Source: a gamma proteobacterium endosymbiont of Lamellibrachia anaximandri (GTDB taxonomy: Bacteria; Pseudomonadota; Gammaproteobacteria; Chromatiales; Chromatiaceae). Taken from it: a stretch of 64,000 bases of DNA. The stretch lies in contig JAESPD010000003.1 in NCBI GenBank assembly GCA_016756855.1, forward strand, positions 62,001-126,000. The letters run 5' to 3'. Each line of letters begins with the position of its first letter. Within the stretch, counting starts at the first letter, position 1. Both the position numbers and the translations under genes were made by a program. Below the pieces are notes generated by a model that saw only the letters and a program-made list of their open reading frames with translations, had not been told where the DNA came from and searched no databases. Below, in pieces: positions 25,578-35,800 of this stretch.

Positions 25578-25685
25578 CTTGGGCAGTCTGCTCTTCTTTC
25601 GCATCTCCAATCCGCTGCTGCCATGTACCGCGCGAAGGAGAACGGGCGAAATGGGTACAGTTTTTTTAACCCAGGCAATAAATGA
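25578..25685 (+). pseudogene. Remnant of a GGDEF domain C-terminus
   Basis: One frame reads AAAMYRAKENGRNGYSFFNP, the well-known C-terminal helix of diguanylate cyclase domains (usual A.AMY.AK..GRN....F). No GGDEF motif or rest of the domain precedes it. The stretch 25426-25790 otherwise has no credible gene. It appears to be the tail of a decayed diguanylate cyclase gene. Confidence 0.6.
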
Positions 25686-25791
25686 TGCCCTCTTCGTGTG
25701 CAGCTGATAGCCACCCATTTGCGTGGTTCTGGTCAGGGCCTGTATTCGGGAGCAGTTCAGAGCTGTGGGATTCTGCTGCTCGCCGCGCCAT

Positions 25792-26334
25792 CTATTTGGG
25801 TTTGAAATTAAATTTCTGCCCGCCAATAGCGGCTTCATACATCAGGCCGCCTTTGGCCATGGTAAACGTGGCCATGCCACCCACATAGCTGGCTTTCTGT
25901 TTGGTCTCGCCTGCTCCTGCTGCATTACCCGCAGTACTGGTTTGTGCATTGGCTCCCGCAGTAAGCGCGACTGCGGAGGCCTGAGCGCTGAACTCAAAAC
26001 TGCCGCCGGTAAATTCATCGTAGGCTCGTTTGTCCTGTAGAAAAATGATTTGGCTGAATGCTTGCCCACCCAGCTGAAAACCGATGCTGATCTGAGTCAT
26101 GCTGGAATTGCCGCTATAGGTTCCTTTACGAAATACCTTCCCCTTTCCATGAGCGGCTCCAATACCGATTCCCCCTTTACCGATGGTGGGAAAAACAGCG
26201 TAACCATAAGCGTTATTGAAGAAAGCGTGGGTATCCGGGGCTTTTTTGAACTTCCCGATCGTTGATTGGATTTCATCGGCAAACAAAGGGGCCGAAAATA
26301 GTAGCATTACTAGGGTAAGAACCAACTTTTTCAT
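25792..26334 (-). CDS. Exported SYLF (Ysc84-type) domain protein
   Basis: A 180-residue protein with a signal peptide (LVLTLVMLLFSAPLFA). The body is a SYLF domain: AYGYAVFPTIGKGGIGIGAAHG, GFQLGGQAFSQIIFL, then an Ala-rich stretch and GGLMYEAAIGGQKFNF. The domain is known for lipid or phosphoinositide binding in eukaryotes; the bacterial role is unclear. It is divergent from the membrane-protein gene at 26489. Confidence 0.85.
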   Translation of the reverse strand: MKKLVLTLVMLLFSAPLFADEIQSTIGKFKKAPDTHAFFNNAYGYAVFPTIGKGGIGIGAAHGKGKVFRKGTYSGNSSMTQISIGFQLGGQAFSQIIFLQDKRAYDEFTGGSFEFSAQASAVALTAGANAQTSTAGNAAGAGETKQKASYVGGMATFTMAKGGLMYEAAIGGQKFNFKPK

Positions 26335-26411
26335 ACGATCTCTCCTTTTCGTCTCACAGAGGGTATTTTAGCAGGCTCTTGAAATTTGGACCCGTTTCGC
26401 TCAAGGGCGGT

Positions 26412-26444
26412 TCCCTAAGTTTTTTTAAGCGCTAACCTTAGGGA
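26412..26444. other. Inverted repeat in the divergent SYLF / membrane-protein gap
   Basis: TCCCTAAG and CTTAGGGA are exact complements 17 bases apart, about 45 bases before the ATG at 26489. The loop begins with a run of seven Ts. It may be an operator for either divergent gene or a weak terminator-like hairpin. Confidence 0.4.
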
Positions 26445-26488
26445 GACAGGTTCAGTTTTTGCGCTGACAATCAGGGGAGGGATGCAAC

Positions 26489-28699
26489 ATGCCAAGCGAA
26501 CATGGAACTGATCTGTCGAGAGACGGGTTGCGGGCCTGGGCCTGGTTGCCATTAATCCTGCTGCTATCCTGCCATGTTCAGCTGGCGGACATGGTGAAAT
26601 TGTCGGCTCCCTGGCTGATCCTGCCTTTGGCTCTGTGGTTGGGCCAGCGATATGGCAGGATGGGGTTGGCTGTAGTGGCGCTTGGTGGCATTGGACTACC
26701 GTTGTACGTCTCATACGATTTCTTCACCCTGCCGGCACATCCGGATATCTATCTTGCTGCCCTCTTTCTCGCTTGGTTAGCGAGCAGACCAGAACCGCTG
26801 CAGCGCCTGGCCATCGGTACCCTCCCGGCTTGGGCGTTGCCCCTGATCCTGGGGTTGCTGGCTCTGAGCCTGGGGTTATGGGGAGAGCGCTACAGCGGCG
26901 ACATAAAGCTGCAGGCGGTGTTGCACTTCCGGGTATTACTCTATCTGTTTGTGTTCTCGCTGGGACTCTCCCGCGTCTCCCTGGGGGTGGCTCTGGGATC
27001 GCTGATCGGGGTTACCCTGTTTGGCGTACTACTGGATGGATTTCAGCTACCGCGCGACGCCGCAGTATGGCTGGGCGCCATCCGGGCCGATCTGCCATTG
27101 CTGGGATTGACCGAGCTGAAGTATATAAAGCTGGCCTTCATCCTGGACACGCCTGCAGAGTTCCTGGCTGCCACCGGCTACCTGCTATTGGGACGCACTC
27201 TTCGTCCGCCTCAGCCTACAGCGATGCCACAGACCCTGAATCCTGGTCTCGCCGCCGTGCTGCTGGGGTTGCTGCTTCTGGGCCTGGGCCGCGAGTTGAA
27301 TCTCTGGCTGGTGAATGCCGCAGTCGATCCCGATTACCGTAGGTTCTGGAAATTGCCTGCCTACTGGCGCTGGTTTGGAGCGGCGGAGGCCATACCACTG
27401 GCGGCGATTATTGCCGGTCGATATCTGGGTTACCCCGGGCTGGTGGCGCTGCTGGCTGGCGTTGTGGCTATGTGGGGCTTGGAAGGCGCCTTGCGGGCTG
27501 GTTTCGAGCTGTCACACTTCAGGCCCTATATCTCGCTGAGTACTCTTCTGTATGTGTTCGGCTTTGGCAGCCTGGGGATACAGATCCGAGCGCAACTCGA
27601 ACATCGCTCCGTCCCCTGGTGGTCGAACGCCTGGGCTTTTTATCTGATATTGGTGTTGATCGTCCTGCTCCAGTGGTGGCCACTTGAGGCGCCACTCGAT
27701 ATCTTTTGGCTGTGCGCGCTTTTCGTTGTCATTACAGGAGCCAGTCTGCTGGTGGCCCGGCTTTGGCAGTGGCTTGCACCACTAAGTAAAAGGCATATCG
27801 GCTGGCTGGCGGTGATCAGCCTTTGTCTGTTGCTCTACTCCGTGCTGGCAAACTACCAGGCGGTCTGGGAGGCCTTGCAAGTCCTGGGAGACCAGATGAA
27901 CCTGTTATGGTTACTCGCGCTGGGCCAGCAGGTGGATCTGGAGATGGACAATCGCATGCTGCTTGCCAGCCTGACCCTGCTTGGTCTGGGTGTTGTCATC
28001 TTTGCTTGTCGTGCCGTACTGGCTGCCGCTGGCGATCTTTGGGGCGACCTGGTCGAGCTGCGGGATCGCCTGAGTGGATCACGTGACGAGAGACAAGGCG
28101 TGTCAACGGCAGGCGGCGGAGATGGGGAGCCGTTGGAAAGCACGACTTTCGATCTACTCAACCGGTGGCTTGGACGCCTCGGATGGGCCTGTGTTGTCGT
28201 TGCACTGCTACTGCCCACAGCTATCGGTGGGCAGACAGCCTGGCAGTCATATAACAAGCAACAGGCACGGGCGGCAGAACGTTTGGCGAGAAATGCTAAA
28301 AGACCGGAACCCAGACGGCAATCCGGGAGAGAGGTCGACTCCCAGCTGCTGGCGGCGGTGAAGCAATTCACCGCCTCATGGCCAACGACCCAGGCCCATT
28401 CCGGGTTCAGGCGCACGAGTTATGATATCGACTGGTACCAGCATCCGGACTACCCAAGTGAACGGCTTCGTATCTATCTGGTCGTTGACACATCGGGTGC
28501 CCGCAGAACCGAGGCGAGTCTGACTGAGCGACGGCAGCGTGCGCTGAAGGTGTATGTCTCCAGGCTGGAGCAGGGTCGTTTCGGCCTTTGGGTAGAGACG
28601 CGGTCGGAGGAAAACCGGCAGCGAAAAGAGGCCATTGCCGCTCAGATCAAGGAGTCCATTATCGCTCGCGCTGGGCAGCTGCCCTCTGGCGAGCTGTAG
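26489..28699 (+). CDS. Large multi-spanning membrane protein of unknown function
   Basis: No family recognised. The 736 residues contain about 14 hydrophobic segments over residues 18-520. A polar loop (GDLWGDLVELRDRLSGSRDE) and one more membrane helix near 565-585 follow. A soluble C-terminal domain of about 130 residues contains SGFRRTSYDIDWYQHPDYPS and YLVVDTSGARRTEASLTERR. AGGGGAGGG lies before the ATG. It could be a transporter or a polymer-handling enzyme, but no motif decides. The neighbouring 28732-29667 gene is convergent, so no operon partner is evident. Confidence 0.75.
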   Translation: MPSEHGTDLSRDGLRAWAWLPLILLLSCHVQLADMVKLSAPWLILPLALWLGQRYGRMGLAVVALGGIGLPLYVSYDFFTLPAHPDIYLAALFLAWLASRPEPLQRLAIGTLPAWALPLILGLLALSLGLWGERYSGDIKLQAVLHFRVLLYLFVFSLGLSRVSLGVALGSLIGVTLFGVLLDGFQLPRDAAVWLGAIRADLPLLGLTELKYIKLAFILDTPAEFLAATGYLLLGRTLRPPQPTAMPQTLNPGLAAVLLGLLLLGLGRELNLWLVNAAVDPDYRRFWKLPAYWRWFGAAEAIPLAAIIAGRYLGYPGLVALLAGVVAMWGLEGALRAGFELSHFRPYISLSTLLYVFGFGSLGIQIRAQLEHRSVPWWSNAWAFYLILVLIVLLQWWPLEAPLDIFWLCALFVVITGASLLVARLWQWLAPLSKRHIGWLAVISLCLLLYSVLANYQAVWEALQVLGDQMNLLWLLALGQQVDLEMDNRMLLASLTLLGLGVVIFACRAVLAAAGDLWGDLVELRDRLSGSRDERQGVSTAGGGDGEPLESTTFDLLNRWLGRLGWACVVVALLLPTAIGGQTAWQSYNKQQARAAERLARNAKRPEPRRQSGREVDSQLLAAVKQFTASWPTTQAHSGFRRTSYDIDWYQHPDYPSERLRIYLVVDTSGARRTEASLTERRQRALKVYVSRLEQGRFGLWVETRSEENRQRKEAIAAQIKESIIARAGQLPSGEL

Positions 28700-28731
28700 G
28701 GATCACATCGGTGGGTTTGGGCCGGTATCGG

Positions 28732-29667
28732 TTAAGAGAGGTTGCTGCTGCTTAGCTCGGCGGCATGTACCAGGCGGATGGAATAGGCACGGCGGGCTTC
28801 CCGCAGCTTATCATCAAATTCCCGGATGTTGGATTCTATCAGTGCGACCAGCTCTCCCTGGCTGAGGATGTCCCGTGCATTTGCAGCAAGATCCACATTG
28901 AGTGCCTCGATTCGCTTTTGCGCCCTTTTCTCCGCCAGATTGATTATCTGGGCCTGCCCGAAAACCTTCGGGGCAGGGGCTTCAGTGGTCAGTATTGATC
29001 CTTCAGCGTCTATCTGCTTCTCTATGGCGTTGGCTTGCTGCTCCAGCTCTTCGATGCGTTGATAGATATCTTTGCGGATCTGGAACAGGTTGCCGACACC
29101 CTCTTCGGCCCACTGCTGGATCTCTGCAAAATACTCTGTCTTCACCATCTGTACGGCAGTAATGGAGTCGGGCATTGACTGAATATGCTCGTAGACGGTT
29201 TTCCAGCTGCTCTTTCTGACTTTATACAGTTGGCTCATGTAACGCAGCAGTTGGCCGAGTGCCTCACTGTAGTCGTAGTTGGGACACTCCTTACTGATTG
29301 CCTCTATGACATCGGCGTAGTCAGCTGCGGTAATGAGGAACGCATTGCCTGGGTTCGGTGAAAAACCCGCCCCATAGATGCGGATCAGCCGCTGCAGAAA
29401 ATTACTGTACTCTCCAGGAATCAGTTGAGTGTTGCGGGAGCGAATGATGCAAGAGAGTTCCAGCAGCATCTCCTGGATCTGGCTGATATTGGCTTCTGGG
29501 GTCTGGTTTAGGAGTTCAGACTCGAAATAGTCGAGATAGTCCTCCAGGATCTGTTGCGATTTACCAGGTGCGAGGAAAGACTTCTGGCCGCAATAGACCA
29601 GCAGCAGATCTTTTCTATGCTGCAGGATCTGGTTTGGCGTCCTCAAATTCAGGTTATTCATGTTCAT
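28732..29667 (-). CDS. Hypothetical helical / coiled-coil protein
   Basis: No family recognised. The 311-residue product has no signal peptide or membrane helix. It is largely helical, with a long charged coiled coil at about 195-225 (YQRIEELEQQANAIEKQIDA) and another at 245-300. A cysteine appears in CIIRSRNTQLIPGEY. The N-terminus has Asn-rich MNMNNLNLRTPNQ. It is probably cytoplasmic and monocistronic; the promoter should lie in the AT-rich gap upstream. Confidence 0.7.
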   Translation of the reverse strand: MNMNNLNLRTPNQILQHRKDLLLVYCGQKSFLAPGKSQQILEDYLDYFESELLNQTPEANISQIQEMLLELSCIIRSRNTQLIPGEYSNFLQRLIRIYGAGFSPNPGNAFLITAADYADVIEAISKECPNYDYSEALGQLLRYMSQLYKVRKSSWKTVYEHIQSMPDSITAVQMVKTEYFAEIQQWAEEGVGNLFQIRKDIYQRIEELEQQANAIEKQIDAEGSILTTEAPAPKVFGQAQIINLAEKRAQKRIEALNVDLAANARDILSQGELVALIESNIREFDDKLREARRAYSIRLVHAAELSSSNLS

Positions 29668-30033
29668 GATTCAGTAATATAGCATAAACTAATATACTAT
29701 GTTGGAACCACGCCACATTTTTTACTTCAAAACCGCGCTTCTCGAGATCAGAACGCCTTCCCATGATGTTTTACCACTAAGCGATGTTAAGGTATTTATG
29801 ATGGTTATAGCTAGTAACTGATTGATTTCTTAGGCTATCTTTAACGCTGTTTTTGATTTTATCATTATGATCAAAAGCCTGTTGCCCTGTGAACCAACCT
29901 ACTAAATTACCGTGTATTTATCAAAGGAAATATTGATGGGGCGCTGAATCCCTATACGAGGCATACATTTTCTGTCTTGAGCGTTGTTACAATGACGCCG
30001 TACGTGACGAATCAATTCTCGGGAGTGAAGCGT
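29668..30033. other. AT-rich intergenic region
   Basis: About 365 bases, clearly more AT-rich than the neighbours, between the divergent coiled-coil and CDGSH genes. It probably carries both promoters. Imperfect TATA-rich symmetry is present around 29678-29702. No small gene or stable hairpin was convincing. Confidence 0.5.
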
Positions 30034-30288
30034 GTGGAAAAAGGAAAAGTTGCAGCAAGAGAGCCGGTTTCTGTGGAGTTGCAGGCGGGTAAAGAGTACT
30101 GGTGGTGTGCCTGCGGGCGCTCAAATAATCAGCCGTTTTGCGATGGCTCGCATCAGGGGACCGGGATATCACCGCAGGGGTTCAGAGCGGAGAAATCAGG
30201 GGAGGCCTGGCTCTGTATGTGTAAGCAGACGGCCAATCCGCCCTATTGTGACGGCAGCCACGAGAATATTGTCGAAGAGACGGATTGA
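30034..30288 (+). CDS. Double CDGSH iron-sulfur protein
   Basis: About 84 residues with two CDGSH units: CACGRSNNQPFCDGSH and CMCKQTANPPYCDGSH. Each gives the C-x-C and C-x2-GSH ligands (3Cys-1His) for a redox-active 2Fe-2S cluster. Family members act in iron or redox handling. The GTG at 30034 has GGGAG eight bases upstream and gives the usual short N-terminus; an ATG at 29992 in frame lacks a Shine-Dalgarno sequence. Confidence 0.85.
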   Translation: MEKGKVAAREPVSVELQAGKEYWWCACGRSNNQPFCDGSHQGTGISPQGFRAEKSGEAWLCMCKQTANPPYCDGSHENIVEETD

Positions 30289-30370
30289 TTCTTCTGGCGT
30301 CTGTTCAGTAGACCGGAGGATGGTTTGAGCTCGGAAACTTGAGTTTGAACATGACAGGGATCCTTTTGTC

Positions 30371-31951
30371 TCAGTAGGTCTTCAGTTGCTGACGGGCCAA
30401 ATCGTTCAGGGGGATCAGGTTCCCGGTATTGACCTGGTCGATCGTCTCATAACCCATGATGCGCAGGTAGTCCTGCAGCATCTCACGGGTGCCGTCAAAG
30501 AAGTTGGCGATTCTCTGCGCGCCTTTTCCAATATCGATGCGTCGACGCAGTTCCGCTTTTTGGGTGGTGATCCCCACGGGGCACTCATTGGAGCCGCAGG
30601 CACGATAGTATTCACAACCCAGGGCGAACAGGGCGGCGGTGGCCAAGGCGCAGGCGTCAGCACCCAAGGCCAGGGCTTTCATGATGTCAGCCGGTGTGCG
30701 CACGCCTCCGGTGGCAATGAGAGTGACCGGCCGTTGCGGGTGGACCAGGTTATGTTGGTCGATAAGATGACGGGCAATAGGGAGCGCCTCTGTCAGCGGC
30801 ATGCCGAACTGGTCACGCACATGGGTGGGAGCAGCGCCGGTGCCGCCACCGAAGCCGTCGATGGTAATGAAGTCGGGAAGCAGGGAGAGGGCGGATGTGG
30901 TGTCGGCAGCCACGTCGTTAGCCGCGAATTTGATGCCGATGGGACGGTCGCCGCCATCCAGGTCACGGATATGTTCAATTCGCTGCTGCATCTGTTTCAG
31001 GTTTTCGATGTCGGGAAAACGGGCTGGGGAGTGTGCAGTGGTGCCCGGCACCAATCCCCGAACTTCAGCGATATCCCCCTGTACTTTGTCACCAGGCAGT
31101 TCACCGCCCAGGCCGGGTTTTGCTGACTGTCCCAGTTTGATCTCGATGGCATCTGCCTTGGCGATAGCCTGCTCATTCCAACCGAAGTAGCCGCTTGCCA
31201 TTTCCAGGATATATATTGCGGCGGCCTCTCGCTCTTCCGGCAGCATGCCCCCTTCACCAGAGCAGGTCAGGGTGCCGGCGAGTTGGCTGCCATTAGCCAG
31301 TGCGACTTTGGCCTCCTTCGAGAGGGCGCCGAAGGACATATGGGAGATGTAGGCCGGTAGTGCGATGCGCAGCGGTTTGCCGGTGCCCCGGCCGATGGTA
31401 ACGGCGGTGTCTGCTCTCTGCCCGGAGAGTCTTGGGGGGTGTTCAAGCTGCCCTGCACACAGGTGAAAATGGTCGAAGTCAAGTAGTGAAGAGAGCGTTG
31501 GTGTAGGGGTGCCCATCGCCTCCACGCCGGGCTTTAGCCCTTTCGCCAGCCGTTTGATCAGGTAGTGACCACGGGCGTCCTGATGCCAGCGCCGCCACTC
31601 TCCCTGGTAGCCTGCAAAACTGGCCTCCGGCAAGGGATCGACGGCGGCGGCATCAACGTAGACTGAATTGTCACGAATCTCTGCGGGATAGGTGGCAATC
31701 CGGTCTTGTGGACTGTAAGGGGAGACGCCGGTCTTTAGATCGAAGTTCCACTGGTGCAGTGGGCAGATTGCCTCGCCGTTTTCCACATGCCCACGGGACA
31801 TCTGCCCTTCCCTGTGGGGGCAGCGATCCTCCAGTGCATAGACCTGACCCTGGTCGAGGAACAGGGCCAGGGGTCTACCCCTGACCGTGACGTAAAAACC
31901 GTGTCCGGGTTCCAGTTCTGCCAGGTCGCAGACTTTATGTGGTGCTTCCAT
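30371..31951 (-). CDS. Rieske domain fused to a glutamate synthase-type FMN / 3Fe-4S domain
   Basis: A 526-residue protein. Residues 1-105 form a NirD-like Rieske domain with CPHR at about 44-47 and CPLHQW at about 63-68, binding a 2Fe-2S cluster. Residues about 150-520 match the FMN-binding domain of glutamate synthase: PAYISHMSFGALSKEAKVAL, GEGGMLPEER, EIKLGQSAKPGLGGELPG, TIDGFGGGTGAAP and LIATGGVRTPADIMKALALG. The 3Fe-4S ligands are C-x5-C-x4-C in CEYYRACGSNECPVGIT. No glutaminase domain is present. The Rieske part could deliver electrons directly to FMN (inference). An outer-membrane protein gene precedes it by 21 bases. Confidence 0.88.
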   Translation of the reverse strand: MEAPHKVCDLAELEPGHGFYVTVRGRPLALFLDQGQVYALEDRCPHREGQMSRGHVENGEAICPLHQWNFDLKTGVSPYSPQDRIATYPAEIRDNSVYVDAAAVDPLPEASFAGYQGEWRRWHQDARGHYLIKRLAKGLKPGVEAMGTPTPTLSSLLDFDHFHLCAGQLEHPPRLSGQRADTAVTIGRGTGKPLRIALPAYISHMSFGALSKEAKVALANGSQLAGTLTCSGEGGMLPEEREAAAIYILEMASGYFGWNEQAIAKADAIEIKLGQSAKPGLGGELPGDKVQGDIAEVRGLVPGTTAHSPARFPDIENLKQMQQRIEHIRDLDGGDRPIGIKFAANDVAADTTSALSLLPDFITIDGFGGGTGAAPTHVRDQFGMPLTEALPIARHLIDQHNLVHPQRPVTLIATGGVRTPADIMKALALGADACALATAALFALGCEYYRACGSNECPVGITTQKAELRRRIDIGKGAQRIANFFDGTREMLQDYLRIMGYETIDQVNTGNLIPLNDLARQQLKTY

Positions 31952-31972
31952 TGGATCTCTCCTCGTAAGGGT

Positions 31973-32803
31973 TTAGAACATTCTGCCAAACACCAGTCGT
32001 ATCAACCCCAGGCCATCGCCAAAACGATATCCCAGCCCAATGCGGGGCAGTTCGAAAGTGCCGGTGTCCGTGTTCGTTGACAGATCAACCGTGAAACCGA
32101 CCTCCCATAACACATCCACCTCTTGAGATTCTCCAAGGGGATTGATGAAATCCAGATCGCCGAAATAGATCTGGTTCATGGCATAGGCATTGAACCTGGC
32201 CGTCCAGCCGAAGTGATTCAGGCTGCCTGGAAGTAAAACATCAAGGCCGGTTTCAAAGGAGTAGTAGTCATCCCGGATATCGCTTTCATGCAGCTGATAA
32301 CCCGCATAGCGGAAGCGGTTGCCAAACAGAAGATCGTAGCTGCGCCAGTCAAAATTGTAGCGGCTTTCGAGGCCGAAGGAGTAGATCCAGGCGAAGTCGC
32401 TGCCACTGCTGGCCTTGCCAACGCCCAAGTCGACAAGCGGGGTAAGAATCCACTGTTTTGAAACCGGCAGATGGAAGTGGAGGCCGGGTACGAAACTCAG
32501 GGTCCCCAGCTGCTCCTGCAGGTCAGGGATCTCAAGGTCTCTGAAATCAAAGTTGAATAGACCGATAGTGACAGGTGTGGTGACCTCCAGCCCCCAGCCA
32601 TCTCCCTCTATGGTGCGCAGGTCGTAGGAGAGGGGGATGTTGAATACCGTGACCGTCCGGTCGCGGGTGGCGTAGATCCCTGAGCCGATGAAGGGAGCGA
32701 AGGCATAGTTTGGCAACTCTTCCTGTTGCAATGTCTCTACTGCTGCAGGCGATGCATTGCAGAACAAGAGCAACAAAATGAAGCAAAGTCTCGTGAGGGC
32801 CAT
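31973..32803 (-). CDS. Predicted outer-membrane beta-barrel protein
   Basis: A 276-residue product with a signal peptide (LCFILLLLFCNASPAA), a body of alternating aromatic strands (FGLESRYNFDWRSYDLLFGN, FGWTARFNAYAMNQIYFGD) and a C-terminal Phe (IRLVFGRMF). No named family was recognised; it resembles small solitary barrels. It lies just upstream of the Rieske-GltS gene, possibly in one operon, though no shared function is obvious. Confidence 0.7.
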   Translation of the reverse strand: MALTRLCFILLLLFCNASPAAVETLQQEELPNYAFAPFIGSGIYATRDRTVTVFNIPLSYDLRTIEGDGWGLEVTTPVTIGLFNFDFRDLEIPDLQEQLGTLSFVPGLHFHLPVSKQWILTPLVDLGVGKASSGSDFAWIYSFGLESRYNFDWRSYDLLFGNRFRYAGYQLHESDIRDDYYSFETGLDVLLPGSLNHFGWTARFNAYAMNQIYFGDLDFINPLGESQEVDVLWEVGFTVDLSTNTDTGTFELPRIGLGYRFGDGLGLIRLVFGRMF

Positions 32804-32897
32804 CTATTCCTTATCAGGCATGGTTTAGGGGCTATTATTAGCGTATGAAACGTATCAAACAATATAAATGTTTCCGCGCGGTGCGTCAGTCTTAATC

Positions 32898-35800
32898 ATG
32901 GTTGAGGTGAAACGAGTCTGGCGTTGGTCTGCTGGTGTGGCGGTCACCCTTTTGTTGTTGGTTATGGGTTTGATGCTGACGGCCTCTTACTGGCTGAATG
33001 CCAATCGTGACATCCTTGCTGCCGGATTCAGTGAAACCCTTGGGCGTGAGGTCAGCCTGAATGGTGAACTTGCATTGGGTCTCTCCCTTTACCCCACACT
33101 GGTGGCTGAAAACATCTCCATTGCCAATCCTGCCTGGGCATCCAGGGCAAACCTGCTGGAGCTGAAGAGGCTCGAACTACAATTGACACTGTTGCCTTTG
33201 TTGAATGGCGAGTTGCTGGTCAAACGGTTGCTGCTGCAGGGTGCCGACCTGATGCTGGAGTCCACTGAAAAACAGGGTGGTAATTGGGTATTTGCTGCTG
33301 GAAAAGAAACGGATGCCTCTGCTGATTCCAGTGAAATGCAGCTGCCGGTGATAGATAAACTGCAGTTGGAGGAGTTGCGGTTGGGTTACCGGGTTGGCGG
33401 AACCACGCCCAATATATTGCGGGTAAAGCGCGCCGAAGCCAGCCTCTCAGCAACAGGGGAGTTGCAGGCGACCGCCGGGTTTGATTATCACTCGGTAGAT
33501 CTGTCGGGGCGTTTCAATGGTTTGATCTCTGCGGCGGGTATCTTTAATGCCCGTCTCGATTTAACGACTGAACAGAGCGAGCTTCATGCCGAGCTGAAAG
33601 GTGATCAGGTGACATGGGAAGTGACTGCCAACTCGAGCGATGAACTGTCGCAGATGATCGGCGCTTACCTGCCAAAAGGCACATCTGCCGAATTGCAGGG
33701 TGCGAGTCGTTTGACTGATTCGGGGCTGCAGTTCCTCGACCTGAAGGGGTGGCTGCGCAACATTTATGGTCTTGACGAGTTCACTGTTGCCGATGGCAGT
33801 GTGAAGGTTACAGGTGGCCGGGTCGAAGTGGATCTGAATGGTCCGCTCGAACAGCGTGAAACCAGACTGCAATTCTCCCTTGGGGAGGGGAAACAGACTT
33901 TTGCTGAAGCGGAAAGCTGGCCCCTGGAGGCCGGGGTACAGACGGAGAGTGATCGATTGATGGTGTCGGGTGAAATAATACCGGGTGAAAAAACGGTCAC
34001 CCGCCTAACTATTGGGCTTGAAGGCAAAGAGTTGTCGCATCTGCCGATGTTGAAGGGAAAACTGCGCAAAACTGGTGCCTTCCAAATCGATGGACAGATG
34101 TCTGCTGAGGGGACCCAGGTGGCCACCCGCATTCAGGGCGGTCTACAGGCGAGACGGCTCGATCTTGCGCCATTTATCAGCCCAAAGCAGAAACCACAAA
34201 AAGTGCAAAGCGGGGCGAAAAAGGTGCCTCAGGAAAGCCTGCTCGACATGCCGCTGGAGGTGTCCTGGCCTGAGTCGTTGTCGCTGGATCTGACACTTTC
34301 GGCCAAACAGGTTGACGGGCTGAATCTGCCGCTGCAGAAGGTCAAGGGTCGTTTACAGATGTCTGGGCAGACACTGGGAATCGAGGGTTTGCAGTTGCGC
34401 GTTGATGGGCTGCCCATACGCGGCGGTCTGCAGATGAAAAATGGTGAGTCGCTGACATTCGATTTAAACAGCAGCTCGATCAAACTTGAAAATATTGCCT
34501 TCCGACTTGGGCTGAAGGGAAATCTGAGGGGGGAGCTGAAACAGACCCGGATGCGCTTTGTCGGGAACGGGCGAACCCTGGGGGAGTTGCTGGCACAGGG
34601 GGAGCTTCGGGTTGAAACATCGACAGGACATATCGTTTTTGGAAAGGCAGACGGTTCATCTCCCCTGGATCTTGCACTCAGCCGTTTGCAATTCGCTTCT
34701 CTGAATGGAAAAAACGTGACACTGAATGCCGAAGGCAAGCTGCGGAGTGAATCCTTCAATTTACAGGTGACAGGCCCAGAATTGACTGCGCTGGTGCAGG
34801 GAAAACCTTCTCTGCCGGTTTCAACAAAACTCACCTTGGGGAAAACGGAAGGAGCGCTGTCACTGCATCTGGACGGGGCCTCCGGCAAGCTCAAAGGCCC
34901 CCTGTCTTTTTTGATCCACTGTCCTTCGCTGCAAACACTGTCAAAGCTGACGGGAGTGACACTGCCGGAAACCCTGGCCTATCGGGTTGAAGGTGAAGCG
35001 ACGGCATTGAAGGAGCGGGTGGTGTTTTCCAAACTCCGGGCAGAAGCTGGCAAGAGCAGGATAGTCGGTGACCTGCAGATCAGATTGCAGGGCGACAGGC
35101 CTGATATACGGGGAGAGCTGCGTGCCGAGGTCATTGATCTGACAGATCTACAGCCATTTTTTGCGGGAGAGGCACAACCTCAGGAAGGTTTGTCGAAAAG
35201 TGATTGGCTGTTTTCAGAGCATTCGATGTCGCTCTCTGTGTTGATACACTTCGATATGAATCTGCAGCTGAAATTTCCAAAACTGGCACATGGCAGCACC
35301 CCTGTGGGCAGCATGCATGCATCTGTGGGGCTCAGTGCAGGCGAACTGCACCTAAACTCCATCGTTTTAAAATTGGATAGCGGAGGTAGCTTAAATGCCA
35401 CTGCAAGCGCCAATGCAGCTACAACACCGCCGCAATTGGCTCTGCAACTAAAAGTCAGCGGGTTCGACTATGGCGTTCTGTTGGAAAGGCTGGATGTTAC
35501 ACAGGATGTGGATGGCAGTGCCGATTTCGCGATGGATATTTCCGGGTCGGGATGGAGCCTGCGTGAGGTGGCGGCAGGGTTGGATGGCCACTTGGTGCTG
35601 GTGGGCGGTGAGGGGCGTATCAAAAATCAGGATCTGCCCTTCAAACTTAAAGACTTTGTGGGAACCCTGTTACCTCAAATGGGCCTCAAAGATGAACCGG
35701 TGGTTGATCTCAACTGTCTGGTTGACCGGCTCGATTTCAGCAAGGGGGTTGGATACACCCGCAGCATGTTGATCGATACCAAGAAATTGACCATTGCGGG

